A stretch of DNA of 64,000 nt from Clostridiaceae bacterium (GCA_016287385.1 JAEEWM010000004.1:124001-188000); one strand, 5' to 3'. Shown: positions 28,948-37,869, counted from the stretch's first letter. Program-made: numbers and translations. Notes: generated by a model from the letters alone, not told the origin.

Positions 28948-28976
28948 TTGTATTTCTTTGATATCTGTGCTATAAT
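28948..28976 (+). promoter_or_regulatory. SigA-type promoter of the LtaS-like gene
   Basis: TTGTAT (28948-28953), 17 bases, perfect TATAAT (28971-28976), 31 bases before the start codon. Confidence 0.65.
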
Positions 28977-29007
28977 ACACCTATAATTTTTCGGAAAGAG
29001 ATGTTCT

Positions 29008-31191
29008 ATGAGCGGTTCGGTTGTTGCATTCAAAAAACATCGGTTCAAAAGCTTTTTTTACAATTTCGGTGATTGGTGTAAAGAAAATATAACTGTATCA
29101 AGAAGTAAATCCGGCACGATCACCGGCGCTGTTCTTGCTTGTGTATTGACTGTTTTTACTTTAATCGGCAGTTCATCTTTTATAACTCTGAACAATTATT
29201 CACGTTGGATCCTGCTTGCGATCGCTTTTATGCTGCCGGTTCTTATCGGTGTTGCCTGTGCGTACAGAATATCACTAAAAGAAGAACGCCACCAAAAGGC
29301 ATTCAGTATTATTCTTGTTTTCCTGCTGCCTATTGTCACTATCACAATGACTGAATGCTTTAACGGCGTTTTCATCTATGATATGACGTATCTCGGCTTC
29401 TTCGCAAATTACGCGCTGTTTATGGTGCTTTACTTCCTGTTTTTTGCGTTAAGCGGCAGTATACGGTTTTGTATCTTTGCCATAAACCCGGTTATGTACG
29501 GGCTTGCCCTTACCCACGCGTATATTCTTGATTTTCGCGGAACTCCGTTTTTGCCGATGGATTTCCTCGGCTTCAAGACGGCTATGAACGTTGCCGGCAC
29601 GTATAATTTCCGTTTACTGTATAACGTGATTTTAGGCACGTATCTTATGATACTTCTGGCAATTATCGGCGTTAAAATAAATACGCCGAAGTTCAATTCA
29701 ACATTCAGGCTCGCGGTTCGCGGATTTATGGGTGTGTTTGCCGGTACGGTCATAATTCTGTTTTACTTCACTTCGGTATTCGTAAACGCGGGCGTTAAGC
29801 CCGACTTCTGGAATCAGTCGCGCGGCTACAAAAATTACGGTTTTGCGTTTTCCTTTATCGGCAACACTAAATACCTGTTTGTCTCAGCGCCAAAGGGATA
29901 TAACGCCAGCGAAATCGGTGATTATTTTAAGAGCGTACCGGAGGATGACGGTACAAAACCGGTAATAATCCCGTCGGAATCAGCACCGAATATTATTTGT
30001 ATTATGAATGAGTCGCTTGCCGACTTAAAGATACTCGGCGATTTTGAAACAAACATTGATTATATGCCCTTTATGCATAATCTTACCGAGAATACTATCA
30101 AAGGCAATTTGTACGTACCTGTCGTCGGCGCCGGCACGTCTAACACCGAATTTGAGTTTCTTACCGGCAACTCCGTCGCTTTCCTGCCCGCCGGCAGTAA
30201 CGCGTATATGCTGTATATCAAAGATTATATGCCTTCGCTTGTGTCAACGCTTGCTTCACAGGGGTATTCCTCTATGGCGATGCACCCGTACTATGCCTCC
30301 GGCTGGAACAGGACAAACGTTTATAAATATATGGGCTTTAACAAGTTTATCAGTCTTGAAAACCTTATAGATATGACCATTCTGAAGGACTATACAAACA
30401 ACGGCAACAATAACCCCGATTACTTCCAGGCGCTGATTGAACAGAACTATCCCGACCGCAGTAATATGCTGATAAGGCAGTATGTAAGCGATTCATATAA
30501 CTATAAGCTTATAATTGAAGATTTTGAAAACCGAGATAAATCCTTGCCGTATTTCGCGTTCAACGTAACCATGCAGAATCACGGCGGTTATACTATAGAC
30601 GCCGCGAATTTTGATGAGTGTATTTCCATTACCTCCGCCGCGACGTATTATCCGAAAGCAAGCAAATATCTGTCTTTAATCAAGGCGAGTGACGATGCTT
30701 TTGAAGAACTGATTACTTACTTTAAGAATATTGACGAACCCACGATAATATGTATGTTCGGCGATCATCATCCGTCCGTTGAGCCGGAATTCATATCGGA
30801 AATAATGGGCGTAAACAGCTTAAACGAGCTTTCGCTCGAACAGGTACAGCAACGCCATATCACCCCGTTCTTTATCTGGGCAAATTATGATATTGAGGAG
30901 CAGTATATTGAAAAGATCAGTTCAAATTATCTTTCGTGTCTGCTTTTGAATGTTGCCGGTCTTAAACTTACCGATTACGATAAATACCTTGTCAATCTGT
31001 ACGAAACCCTGCCGGTTATTGATTCTATCGGTTATATTGACAATGATAACAATTATTACCGTCTCGGCGAAGAAACGCAGTATACCGAACTTTTGAATCA
31101 GTACGAAAAAATACAGTACAATCTGATATTTGATAAAAAGAACAAGCAGGCAAAGTATTTTTACCTTACAGAAACAGAAGAACCGCAATAA
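29008..31191 (+). CDS. LTA synthase family protein (membrane sulfatase-fold phosphoglycerol transferase)
   Basis: 727 residues. About 300 N-terminal residues contain five or more membrane helices; an external sulfatase-fold domain follows. Visible catalytic features are Glu335 in IICIMNESLADL, the nucleophile Thr377 in VVGAGTSNTEFEFLTG and the metal-binding FGDHHPS around 584-590. Such enzymes move glycerol phosphate from phosphatidylglycerol onto lipoteichoic acid or onto glycans. It has its own promoter, and the Nudix gene follows after 10 bases. Whether the product is true lipoteichoic acid in this organism cannot be told. Confidence 0.9.
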   Translation: MSGSVVAFKKHRFKSFFYNFGDWCKENITVSRSKSGTITGAVLACVLTVFTLIGSSSFITLNNYSRWILLAIAFMLPVLIGVACAYRISLKEERHQKAFSIILVFLLPIVTITMTECFNGVFIYDMTYLGFFANYALFMVLYFLFFALSGSIRFCIFAINPVMYGLALTHAYILDFRGTPFLPMDFLGFKTAMNVAGTYNFRLLYNVILGTYLMILLAIIGVKINTPKFNSTFRLAVRGFMGVFAGTVIILFYFTSVFVNAGVKPDFWNQSRGYKNYGFAFSFIGNTKYLFVSAPKGYNASEIGDYFKSVPEDDGTKPVIIPSESAPNIICIMNESLADLKILGDFETNIDYMPFMHNLTENTIKGNLYVPVVGAGTSNTEFEFLTGNSVAFLPAGSNAYMLYIKDYMPSLVSTLASQGYSSMAMHPYYASGWNRTNVYKYMGFNKFISLENLIDMTILKDYTNNGNNNPDYFQALIEQNYPDRSNMLIRQYVSDSYNYKLIIEDFENRDKSLPYFAFNVTMQNHGGYTIDAANFDECISITSAATYYPKASKYLSLIKASDDAFEELITYFKNIDEPTIICMFGDHHPSVEPEFISEIMGVNSLNELSLEQVQQRHITPFFIWANYDIEEQYIEKISSNYLSCLLLNVAGLKLTDYDKYLVNLYETLPVIDSIGYIDNDNNYYRLGEETQYTELLNQYEKIQYNLIFDKKNKQAKYFYLTETEEPQ

Positions 31192-31201
31192 GAGGGACGC
31201 T

Positions 31202-31687
31202 ATGCGTAATACCACACTGTGTCACATTGAACGCGACGGTAAATACCTGATGCTTCACAGAGTTAAAAAAGAAAACGACCTTAACCGTGATAAGTGGGTC
31301 GGTATAGGCGGCAAATTCGAGGAAAACGAAAGTCCCGAGCAGTGCAACGCCCGCGAGGTATTTGAAGAAACAGGACTTACGCTTAATGATGCGAAATATC
31401 GCTGCGTAGTAACGTTTGTATCCGATATCTGGGAAAGCGAGCTTATGCACGTATTTACCGCTGCTGATTTTTCCGGTCAGATTAAAGAGTGTGACGAGGG
31501 CGAGCTCGTATGGGTAGATAAAGCCGCCGTATATTCCCTGCCTGTATGGGAGGGGGACAAAATTTTCCTGCGGCTCATTGAAAATCCTTGTCAGCCCTTC
31601 TTCTCACTTCGGCTTGAATATAAAGGCGATACGCTTATAAGCGCCGTGCTTGACGGCAAAAATATTGATTTCAAGGAGTATTTATGA
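31202..31687 (+). CDS. Nudix hydrolase
   Basis: 161 residues. The Nudix box reads GGKFEENESPEQCNAREVFE with the rest EETGLTL directly after, matching G-x5-E-x7-REUxEExGU. The N-terminal CHIERDGKYLMLHRVKKENDLN resembles MutT/8-oxo-dGTP diphosphatase relatives, so sanitising oxidised nucleotides is a reasonable guess. The frame opens at 31130 inside the previous gene, but the ATG at 31202 has AGAGGG upstream. Its stop overlaps the ATG of the LOG gene (ATGA), indicating coupling. Confidence 0.9.
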   Translation: MRNTTLCHIERDGKYLMLHRVKKENDLNRDKWVGIGGKFEENESPEQCNAREVFEETGLTLNDAKYRCVVTFVSDIWESELMHVFTAADFSGQIKECDEGELVWVDKAAVYSLPVWEGDKIFLRLIENPCQPFFSLRLEYKGDTLISAVLDGKNIDFKEYL

Positions 31688-32217
31688 ATATTTGTATTTA
31701 CGGTTCGGCGCACGATGAAATTGATAAATCTTTTCTTGACGCGGGCGAACGGCTCGGAAAACAACTGGCGCTTGCGGGTCATACTTTGATATTCGGCGGC
31801 GGCGCTTGCGGTATGATGGGCGCGATAGCGCGCGGTATGAGAGAATGCGGCGGCAGGATAATAGGTATATCACCGGAGTTTTTTAACGTTGACGGCGTCC
31901 TTTTTGACGACTGTACGGAAATGATTTATACCGCCGATATGCGTTCACGAAAAGAAAAACTTGAAGATATGGCAGACGCGATTATAGTAACGCCGGGCGG
32001 TATCGGAACAATGGATGAGTTTTTTGAAACAATGTCGCTTAAACAGCTTAAAATCATGAATAAACCGCTTGTTATTTTTAACATAAACGGGTTTTATGAT
32101 AATCTCATAGCTTTGCTTGAAAACAGTAAGAATAAATACTTTATCGCACCCGACGATTTGGATTTATACTTTGTTTCGGACAGTATTTCAAAAATACTTG
32201 ATTATCTGAGTAAATAA
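31684..32217 (+). CDS. LOG family protein (TIGR00730 type)
   Basis: 177 residues of the Rossmann-fold LOG family. Characteristic segments are ICIYGSAHDEID at the N-terminus, IFGGGACGMMGAIARG, MRSRKEKLEDMADAIIVTPGG and the PGGIGTMDEFFE motif at about 102-113. Family members hydrolyse nucleoside 5'-monophosphates to base and ribose 5-phosphate (cytokinin activation in plants and some bacteria). The bacterial housekeeping role is uncertain. Translationally coupled to the Nudix gene, which suggests joint nucleotide clean-up; that link is inference. Confidence 0.88.
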   Translation: MNICIYGSAHDEIDKSFLDAGERLGKQLALAGHTLIFGGGACGMMGAIARGMRECGGRIIGISPEFFNVDGVLFDDCTEMIYTADMRSRKEKLEDMADAIIVTPGGIGTMDEFFETMSLKQLKIMNKPLVIFNINGFYDNLIALLENSKNKYFIAPDDLDLYFVSDSISKILDYLSK

Positions 32218-32256
32218 AAGACGCGGGGCATAACCCGCACCGTTTATTAAAAATTC

Positions 32257-32284
32257 AAGCGCAGGCGTTTTGCCTGCGCTTTTT
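32257..32284. terminator. Bidirectional terminator between the LOG gene and ligA
   Basis: AAGCGCAGGC (32257-32266) pairs with GCCTGCGCTT (32272-32281), then TTT. The convergent ligA gene ends two bases further on and can use the same hairpin. Confidence 0.88.
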
Positions 32285-32285
32285 A

Positions 32286-34256
32286 TCATTCTATCATTTC
32301 TTTGAATTGTTGCTCGTCAATAACCTTTACGCCGAGCGCGTTGGCTTTATCCAGTTTACTGCCCGCCTCTTCACCGGCTAAAACATAATCTGTTTTTTTG
32401 GATACAGATGATGAAACTTTACCGCCGTGCGACTCAATAATCTCAGCCGCGGCGCTCCTCGTATATGTGGGCAGCGTTCCCGTCAAAACAAAGGTCAATC
32501 CGGCAAAGCGGTCATCCGCCGTCTGCCTCGTAGACTCGGTGTTTACACCGCACGCTTTAAGTTCTGATATCATTTCCCTTGTTTCATCGAGCGAGAAAAA
32601 CTCAACAGCGGACTCCGCGAGCACACTGCCGAAGCCCGGTATGCTTTCGAGGTCTTCCCTGCTTGCCGCCGTAATCTCATCAATGCTTTGATAATTATCG
32701 GTAAGCAGTTTTGCCGCGCCGGCGCCGATATGACGGATACCGAGAGCTGTTATCAGCTTTGACAAATCATTGCTTTTGGATTTTTCAATGGCGTTGCGCA
32801 GATTGTCAGCGGATTTCTCTCCTACTCTGTCAAGACGTTTTACCGCCTCAAAATCAAGTTTATATATATCAACAATGTTTTTTATCAGACCGGCGCCGAG
32901 CAGTTGTTCAAGCATCGCGGGTCCGAGACCTTCAATATCCATAGCGTCGCGCGAAGTAAAATGAATAAGATGTCTGAGTATCTGCGCGGGGCATTCTGCG
33001 TTGGTGCAGTGAATAACCGCCTCGCCCTCCTCGCGGAATACCGGAGCACCGCAGGAAGGACAGACGTCAGGCATTTTGAATATCGCGGAATCCGCCGCGT
33101 GGCGGCTGACCGCCACGACCTCCGGTATTATTTCACCGGCTTTTCTTACAACAATCGTATCGCCGATGCCTATCTGCTTTTCATTTATGAAATCCTCATT
33201 ATGAAGTACGGCACGGCTGACTGTAGTCCCCGCAAGCTCGACGGGGTCGAATACGGCAGTGGGAGTAAGTGCGCCCGTTCTGCCTACGTTTATTTCAATA
33301 TCGCGCAAAATAGTTTCTTTTTCTTCAGGAGGATATTTGAAAGCAACCGCCCACTTAGGAAATTTTGCCGTGCTTCCGAGTTCGGTTCTGTAATCGAGAT
33401 TATCAACCTTTACGACCGCACCGTCGATATCAAAATCAAGCTCGCCGCGTGTATTTCCTATGCGCTCAATTTCTTCTATAACGCTTTCTATGTCGGAACA
33501 GGATTTATAACTCGGAAGAACAGAAAACCCGAGGGACGCCAAAAAATCAAGCGATTTTATATGTGAACGGAACTCTTTCCCCTCTATTCTTTGTATATTG
33601 AATATAAAAATCGCAAGACCGCGTTCTTTGACGACCGCCGAATTCTTCTGACGCAGTGTGCCCGCCGCCGCGTTTCGAGGATTTTTCGCCGGCTTTTCGC
33701 CGAGTATTTCCTGGCGTTCAACCAGTTTAATAAACGAATCTCTCGGCATATATACTTCGCCGCGCACTTCAAGTTCACCGTCAAAGTCAATGTGCCTTGG
33801 AACAGATGCTATTTGTAAAATATTTGAGGTGACGTCCTCACCGGTTACGCCGTCGCCTCTCGTTGAGCCGCGCACAAGTTTGCCGGATGAGTATTCAAGC
33901 GAAACCGATAACCCGTCAATTTTGGGTTCGACCGAATAAACCGTACGTGTTTTATCAATTCTGCCGTCAAAATCACGAAGCTCGTCAAGGCTGAAAACAT
34001 CCTGCAGACTTTCCATTTTAACGGAGTGCACTACCGGTGAAAACAACGTATTCGCGTTTCCGCCTACCGTCTGCGTCGGAGAATCGGGCGATATCAGCTC
34101 GGGAAATTCTTTTTCGAGCGACTTCAACTCTCTTGTCAGCGCGTCATACTCATAGTCCTCAATTTCGGGCGCGTCCTGATTATAGTATAAGTTGTTATGA
34201 TATCTTATCTCACCGGTCAATTGCAAGATTCGTTTTTTAGCTTCCTCAAAATTCAT
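32286..34256 (-). CDS. ligA: NAD-dependent DNA ligase
   Basis: 656 residues with the standard LigA order: Ia domain, adenylation domain with the catalytic Lys in VEPKIDGLSVSLEYSSG (near residue 112), OB-fold, a Cys4 zinc finger (CPSCGAP and CTNAECPAQ), helix-hairpin-helix region and C-terminal BRCT (FVLTGTLPTYTRSAA to the end). It seals nicks in replication and repair with NAD+. The frame opens at 34325, but the ATG at 34256 follows GGAGG and gives the family N-terminus. It lies 16 bases behind yunB, so a sporulation gene and ligA probably share a transcript. Confidence 0.96.
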   Translation of the reverse strand: MNFEEAKKRILQLTGEIRYHNNLYYNQDAPEIEDYEYDALTRELKSLEKEFPELISPDSPTQTVGGNANTLFSPVVHSVKMESLQDVFSLDELRDFDGRIDKTRTVYSVEPKIDGLSVSLEYSSGKLVRGSTRGDGVTGEDVTSNILQIASVPRHIDFDGELEVRGEVYMPRDSFIKLVERQEILGEKPAKNPRNAAAGTLRQKNSAVVKERGLAIFIFNIQRIEGKEFRSHIKSLDFLASLGFSVLPSYKSCSDIESVIEEIERIGNTRGELDFDIDGAVVKVDNLDYRTELGSTAKFPKWAVAFKYPPEEKETILRDIEINVGRTGALTPTAVFDPVELAGTTVSRAVLHNEDFINEKQIGIGDTIVVRKAGEIIPEVVAVSRHAADSAIFKMPDVCPSCGAPVFREEGEAVIHCTNAECPAQILRHLIHFTSRDAMDIEGLGPAMLEQLLGAGLIKNIVDIYKLDFEAVKRLDRVGEKSADNLRNAIEKSKSNDLSKLITALGIRHIGAGAAKLLTDNYQSIDEITAASREDLESIPGFGSVLAESAVEFFSLDETREMISELKACGVNTESTRQTADDRFAGLTFVLTGTLPTYTRSAAAEIIESHGGKVSSSVSKKTDYVLAGEEAGSKLDKANALGVKVIDEQQFKEMIE

Positions 34257-34272
34257 ATAAACCTCCGTGATT

Positions 34273-34944
34273 TTAATCGGAAAAATTAAATATATCGTCG
34301 GCAACGTTACTGGCGGGCGTTTCAATTACATTTGTAAAACTGTCAGGCACTTTACCGGAAATTACCGTTTGAGCCGCAACAGCCGAAAGGTCGACCGAAA
34401 AAGTATTGTTTGCGCCGGGCACTAAAACTCCGCAGGATAAATTTGCATTTATGACAATTTGATGAAAAATACTGTTAATACCCGCAGAAGTAAACTTGCT
34501 TTCAAAATTAAGTACCGGCACATGCGAATACTGCATTTTGAATTTCAGCGCCGGCCCGCAGCCGCTTAAATATTCGCCGCCGAGTAATGTGCCAATCGGT
34601 ATCTCTACGGTGCGGTTTTCGTTTTCGGCAAGATATTCGCCTATTTGCCGCGAGATTTCCGCGCGCAAAAGGTTCAGCTTCTGATAGTCTATTTCAATAC
34701 TGCAAACCGAATTGCCGGAGTCCCGGACAATTACCGCGATATCGTTATATCCGTAATCGAGTTCGGTAATTGCAGACTTTACCGCGCCGTCAAAAGCGGA
34801 AATCATCTGTGCCTTCGCTTTGCTTTGAGCGTAGGCGATAATGACGGGCCGCGCCCTTAAAAACAGGATAACAAGCGCCGCAAGCAGTGATGTCAGAAGA
34901 ATCAGCCAGCGCGCAAGTACGAGTTTGATATCGGCCTTTTTCAT
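34273..34944 (-). CDS. yunB: Sporulation protein YunB
   Basis: 223 residues. One N-terminal membrane helix (WLILLTSLLAALVILFL) precedes the YunB domain. The block IPIGTLLGGEYLSGCGPALKF followed by SKFTSAGINSIFHQI and a C-terminal VISGKVPDSFTNVIE are the family hallmarks. In Bacillus subtilis yunB is expressed in the mother cell under SigE and its loss lowers sporulation; the molecular function is unknown. Here it is divergent from sigK and directly upstream of ligA. GGGGGCGG precedes the ATG. Confidence 0.88.
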   Translation of the reverse strand: MKKADIKLVLARWLILLTSLLAALVILFLRARPVIIAYAQSKAKAQMISAFDGAVKSAITELDYGYNDIAVIVRDSGNSVCSIEIDYQKLNLLRAEISRQIGEYLAENENRTVEIPIGTLLGGEYLSGCGPALKFKMQYSHVPVLNFESKFTSAGINSIFHQIVINANLSCGVLVPGANNTFSVDLSAVAAQTVISGKVPDSFTNVIETPASNVADDIFNFSD

Positions 34945-35072
34945 AATACCGCCCCCACATACATAGTACGCGCAAGACGGCGGGTTGACATTTATATTTT
35001 AACACAAACCGATTATTTTAACAACGTACAACCATATAAAAGCATATAGTTATTCTGTCGGGAGATGATTAT

Positions 35073-35750
35073 ATGTTAAAAATGTTAGCGGAAATAATCA
35101 GCCGCATATTTTATCTGGCACTGCACGTTACGAGCCCCGGCTCATTCCCCGCGCCGCTGAGTGCTAAAAAAGAAAAAGAATTGATAAAGCTTTCCGCGAC
35201 CGGAGATACTGCCGCGAGGAATAAACTTGTAGAGCATAATCTGCGGCTTGTGGCGCACATTGTAAAAAAATACTACGCTTCGGGTTGTGAGCAGGACGAC
35301 CTGATATCAATCGGTACTATAGGTCTTATAAAAGCAATATCAACATTTAACGATGAAAAAGGCATACGGCTTGCGACATACGCAGCAAGATGTATTGAGA
35401 ATGAAATACTGATGTACTTCAGAAATCTCAAAAAAACCGCGCAGGACGTATACATCAGCGACCCGATCGAAACCGACAAGGAGGGAAACACGCTGACCCT
35501 CATCGATGTAATAGCGGACGATGGGGATATTGCCGAGGAAATCGATAAAAAAATGAAAATACGAAAGCTTCGGTCTATAATAAGCGGCGTACTCGATGAA
35601 CGCGAACTGAAAATAATTAAATTGCGATACGGACTTTCCGGCGAAGAAGAGCTTACGCAGCGCGAGGTAGCAAAGCTTATGGGGATTTCAAGAAGCTATG
35701 TTTCAAGAATCGAAAAAGCCGCGCTTGAAAAGTTAAGAGCTAAGTTTTAA
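35073..35750 (+). CDS. sigK: RNA polymerase sporulation sigma factor SigK
   Basis: 225 residues, continuous, with no skin-type interruption. The hydrophobic N-terminal 20 or so residues (MLKMLAEIISRIFYLALHV) look like the pro-sequence removed by SpoIVFB. Region 2 is shown by EHNLRLVAHIVKKYY, DDLISIGTIGLIKAI and LATYAARCIENEILMYFRN, region 4 by LTQREVAKLMGISRSYVSRIEK. SigK directs late mother-cell genes for coat and cortex. The start has GGGAGATG upstream. The stop overlaps the convergent TVP38 gene by four bases. SigE would be the expected regulator, but I could not identify a convincing SigE promoter. Confidence 0.95.
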   Translation: MLKMLAEIISRIFYLALHVTSPGSFPAPLSAKKEKELIKLSATGDTAARNKLVEHNLRLVAHIVKKYYASGCEQDDLISIGTIGLIKAISTFNDEKGIRLATYAARCIENEILMYFRNLKKTAQDVYISDPIETDKEGNTLTLIDVIADDGDIAEEIDKKMKIRKLRSIISGVLDERELKIIKLRYGLSGEEELTQREVAKLMGISRSYVSRIEKAALEKLRAKF

Positions 35751-36448
35751 GTCTTATGCCTATTTTGAATTTTTTTATAAATCAACAAGCCTATACCGCT
35801 TACCGCGAGTGTGATAACAAGTACCAGCACCGCGATTTCATAGCGTTTACTGCTTAAAGCGTTACCGGTCAGGACCGAAGTTACAAGCGACGGAAGCCTT
35901 GCGAGGGTAGTAATCATCAGCCATACCGAAAGCTTCATATCGGTAAGGCCGACAAAATACGTCAGCAAGTCCTTAGGCGTACCGGGAATAAGAAATACGA
36001 TAAACGAAACTGTATTCAGCCGGCGTGAGTTCTGAAGGAATTTAAGCTCGCGTATCTTTTCTATCGGAAAAAAGACTTCAACTATCCGCACGCCGAATTT
36101 GCGGACGAACAGAAAAACAATCATACCGCCCAGGGCGAAGCCTATCATACAGTCAACACAGCCGCGTACCGGATGAAAGGCGTATCCGGCGGCAATTTCA
36201 AACGGCTCACCCGGTATAAAAGCAATTATCATTTGAAAAATTATCATACAAATAAAGACGATATCGCTCAGGATTCCGTGCCCTTTAACGAACTCCTTAA
36301 ACTTGTCCGGGTCGTTAATGAATTCTATCAGAGGTCTGCCCACAAGCCAGGCGATAGCGCCGCTGAAAATCAAGATAAGAATTATTGCGATTACCGTTAT
36401 TATTCGCTTTTGCTTTACGGAAAAGCGAGATTCATCAATATTTTTCAA
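35747..36448 (-). CDS. TVP38/TMEM64 family membrane protein
   Basis: 233 residues with about six membrane segments and the VTT (SNARE-associated/DedA-like) core: FIPGEPFEIAAGYAF, GFALGGMIVFLFVRKFG and the hallmark IPGTPKDLLTYFVGLTDM. Bacterial relatives are linked to membrane lipid movement, but no exact role is known. It converges on sigK with a four-base overlap of the stop codons, so its own transcript would run antisense to the sigK 3' end unless it terminates inside. Confidence 0.88.
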   Translation of the reverse strand: MKNIDESRFSVKQKRIITVIAIILILIFSGAIAWLVGRPLIEFINDPDKFKEFVKGHGILSDIVFICMIIFQMIIAFIPGEPFEIAAGYAFHPVRGCVDCMIGFALGGMIVFLFVRKFGVRIVEVFFPIEKIRELKFLQNSRRLNTVSFIVFLIPGTPKDLLTYFVGLTDMKLSVWLMITTLARLPSLVTSVLTGNALSSKRYEIAVLVLVITLAVSGIGLLIYKKIQNRHKT

Positions 36449-36513
36449 CTATATCAGCTCCGAAGTTATTATACAACATATCCGCGTCTAAAAAAAGTAT
36501 ATTTTGTTAAAAG

Positions 36514-36542
36514 TTGCATTTTTTCAAAAAAAATGATAAAAT
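36514..36542 (+). promoter_or_regulatory. SigA-type promoter of the tyrosine recombinase gene
   Basis: TTGCAT (36514-36519), 17 bases, TAAAAT (36537-36542), 26 bases before the GTG start. Confidence 0.65.
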
Positions 36543-36568
36543 AGCAAAAAAGTGAAAGGAGCGGTTAT

Positions 36569-37585
36569 GTGAAGCACGAATTGATACTCTCTTCCCCGCC
36601 GGTTTTACGCGATTTTCTCACATACAGCGAGACAATACGCGGTAAATCGTCAAAGTCTGTTGAAGAATACTACCTTGATTTACAAACCTTCTTTCGCTAT
36701 CTGCTGAAAACCCGCGGTCTGGTACCGCCCGGTACCGAATTTGAAAAAATCAGCATCGATTGTGTAGACGGTAAACTCCTTTCCACAGTGACTATTTCCG
36801 ACCTTTACGCCTTTATTGTTTACTGTAAAAACGACCGCGGCAACAACGCGGCGACGAGAGCGCGTAAGACCTCGACGCTTCGTATATTCTTTAAGTATCT
36901 CACTTCGCAAATTCATTTGCTTGAAGTTAATCCGGCGGAGCTGCTTGAAGCACCGAAGGTCAAATCGGGTCTTCCCCGCCATTTAACGCTTGAAGATTCC
37001 CTTGAACTGCTTTCAAGCGTTGAAGGCAATAACCGTGAGCGTGATTACTGTATACTCACCCTTTTTCTTAACTGCGGAATGCGGCTTTCAGAGCTTTGCG
37101 GTCTTGATTTGACTGATATAAGACCTGACGGAACCATGCGTCTGCTCGGAAAAGGCAATAAGGAGCGCATCGTCTATCTTAACGACGCCTGCACCGCCGC
37201 GCTCGCGAGTTATCTTGCCGTTCGCCCTAACGAGGGGGTAAACGCAAATGATAAAAACGCGCTGTTTATCAGCCGCAATAAACGAAGAATAAGCAATAAA
37301 ACGGTACAGCACCTTGTAAAGAGTTATCTTGAAAAAGCGGGACTCGGCGGTCAGGGCTTTTCCACACATAAACTGCGCCATACCGCCGCGACTCTCATGT
37401 ATCAGCACGGAAATGTCGATATTCGTGTGCTTAAAGACATTCTCGGTCACGCAAACCTCGGTACTACACAGATTTATACACACATTTCCGATATGCAGAT
37501 AAAGCGGGCTATTGATTCAAATCCCTTGTCGGAAGTCAAGGCGAAGCCCAAACAAAAGAAAAATGAAGAAAATGAAAGCGGGTAG
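36569..37585 (+). CDS. Tyrosine recombinase, XerC/XerD-like
   Basis: 338 residues. The N-terminal SAM-like core-binding domain spans about 1-125 and the catalytic domain carries the expected residues: Arg172 (GMRLSEL), His267 and Arg270 (HKLRH), His294 (LGHANLGTT) and the nucleophile Tyr303. The size and a Lys-rich tail (AKPKQKKNEENES) fit a chromosomal Xer-type enzyme for dimer resolution better than a phage integrase; there is no mobile-element context. The start is GTG at 36569 with AAAGGAG 6 bases before it. An ATG-TGA start-stop pair overlaps that GTG by one base. Confidence 0.9.
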   Translation: MKHELILSSPPVLRDFLTYSETIRGKSSKSVEEYYLDLQTFFRYLLKTRGLVPPGTEFEKISIDCVDGKLLSTVTISDLYAFIVYCKNDRGNNAATRARKTSTLRIFFKYLTSQIHLLEVNPAELLEAPKVKSGLPRHLTLEDSLELLSSVEGNNRERDYCILTLFLNCGMRLSELCGLDLTDIRPDGTMRLLGKGNKERIVYLNDACTAALASYLAVRPNEGVNANDKNALFISRNKRRISNKTVQHLVKSYLEKAGLGGQGFSTHKLRHTAATLMYQHGNVDIRVLKDILGHANLGTTQIYTHISDMQIKRAIDSNPLSEVKAKPKQKKNEENESG

Positions 37586-37600
37586 AATTTCTACCCGCTT
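37577..37600. terminator. Terminator after the recombinase gene
   Basis: GCGGGTAG-AATTT-CTACCCGC (37577-37597) with TTT after it. The stop codon TAG of the recombinase is inside the stem. The hairpin is symmetrical enough to end the convergent spoVM transcript too. Confidence 0.75.
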
Positions 37601-37621
37601 TACTACTGCATAAAAGCTTAT

Positions 37622-37705
37622 TTATGTAGTTTCTTTTTTTATACCGAAAATCATGCGTAAAAAACCGCTTATGAGCTTCGGACTCTTAAAAATCACAACC
37701 TTCAC
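37622..37705 (-). CDS. spoVM: Stage V sporulation protein M (27-residue amphipathic peptide)
   Basis: A 27-residue frame beginning with GTG at 37705, with a perfect GGAGG at 37718-37714 (8-base spacing). The peptide starts MKVVIFKSPKLISGFLR and ends MIFGIKKETT. It has the SpoVM pattern: a short N-terminal strand, a Pro near residue 9, then a basic amphipathic helix. SpoVM senses the convex forespore membrane and anchors SpoIVA, whose gene is also in this window. It follows a small membrane-protein gene by 14 bases. Identification rests on length, pattern and context. Confidence 0.82.
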   Translation of the reverse strand: MKVVIFKSPKLISGFLRMIFGIKKETT

Positions 37706-37719
37706 TCAACCCACCTCCG

Positions 37720-37869
37720 TCAATTCTTTGAGCAGGAAATTCCGAGAACAATTACCCAAACAGCCAGAACGGCAACAAGAAACCTCGGGGGAAAGAAACA
37801 GCTGACAAGCAGACCGGCGGAAAAAGTAACGGCAATTATACCTTTGTTTGAACGGTTGCATTTTCGCAT
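37720..37869 (-). CDS. Small hydrophobic protein upstream of spoVM
   Basis: 49 residues from the ATG at 37869 (an ATG at 37875 is in frame but abuts GGAGGG; the later one has 7-base spacing). After a basic start (MRKCNRSNKG) comes one or two hydrophobic stretches around a double proline (FSAGLLVSCFFPPRFLVAV and VWVIVLGISC). I recall similar tiny membrane proteins near clostridial sporulation genes but cannot name it. Its stop lies one base before the ribosome site of spoVM, so the two are almost certainly expressed together. Confidence 0.65.
   Translation of the reverse strand: MRKCNRSNKGIIAVTFSAGLLVSCFFPPRFLVAVLAVWVIVLGISCSKN

Noticed and set aside
32904-33566. 220-residue plus-strand frame inside ligA
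   Set aside because: Antisense shadow of ligA; no recognisable motif and a composition typical of reverse frames.
36569-37585. Tyrosine recombinase as evidence of an integrated element
   Set aside because: Neighbours are housekeeping and sporulation genes on both sides, there is no att-like repeat, and composition does not change.
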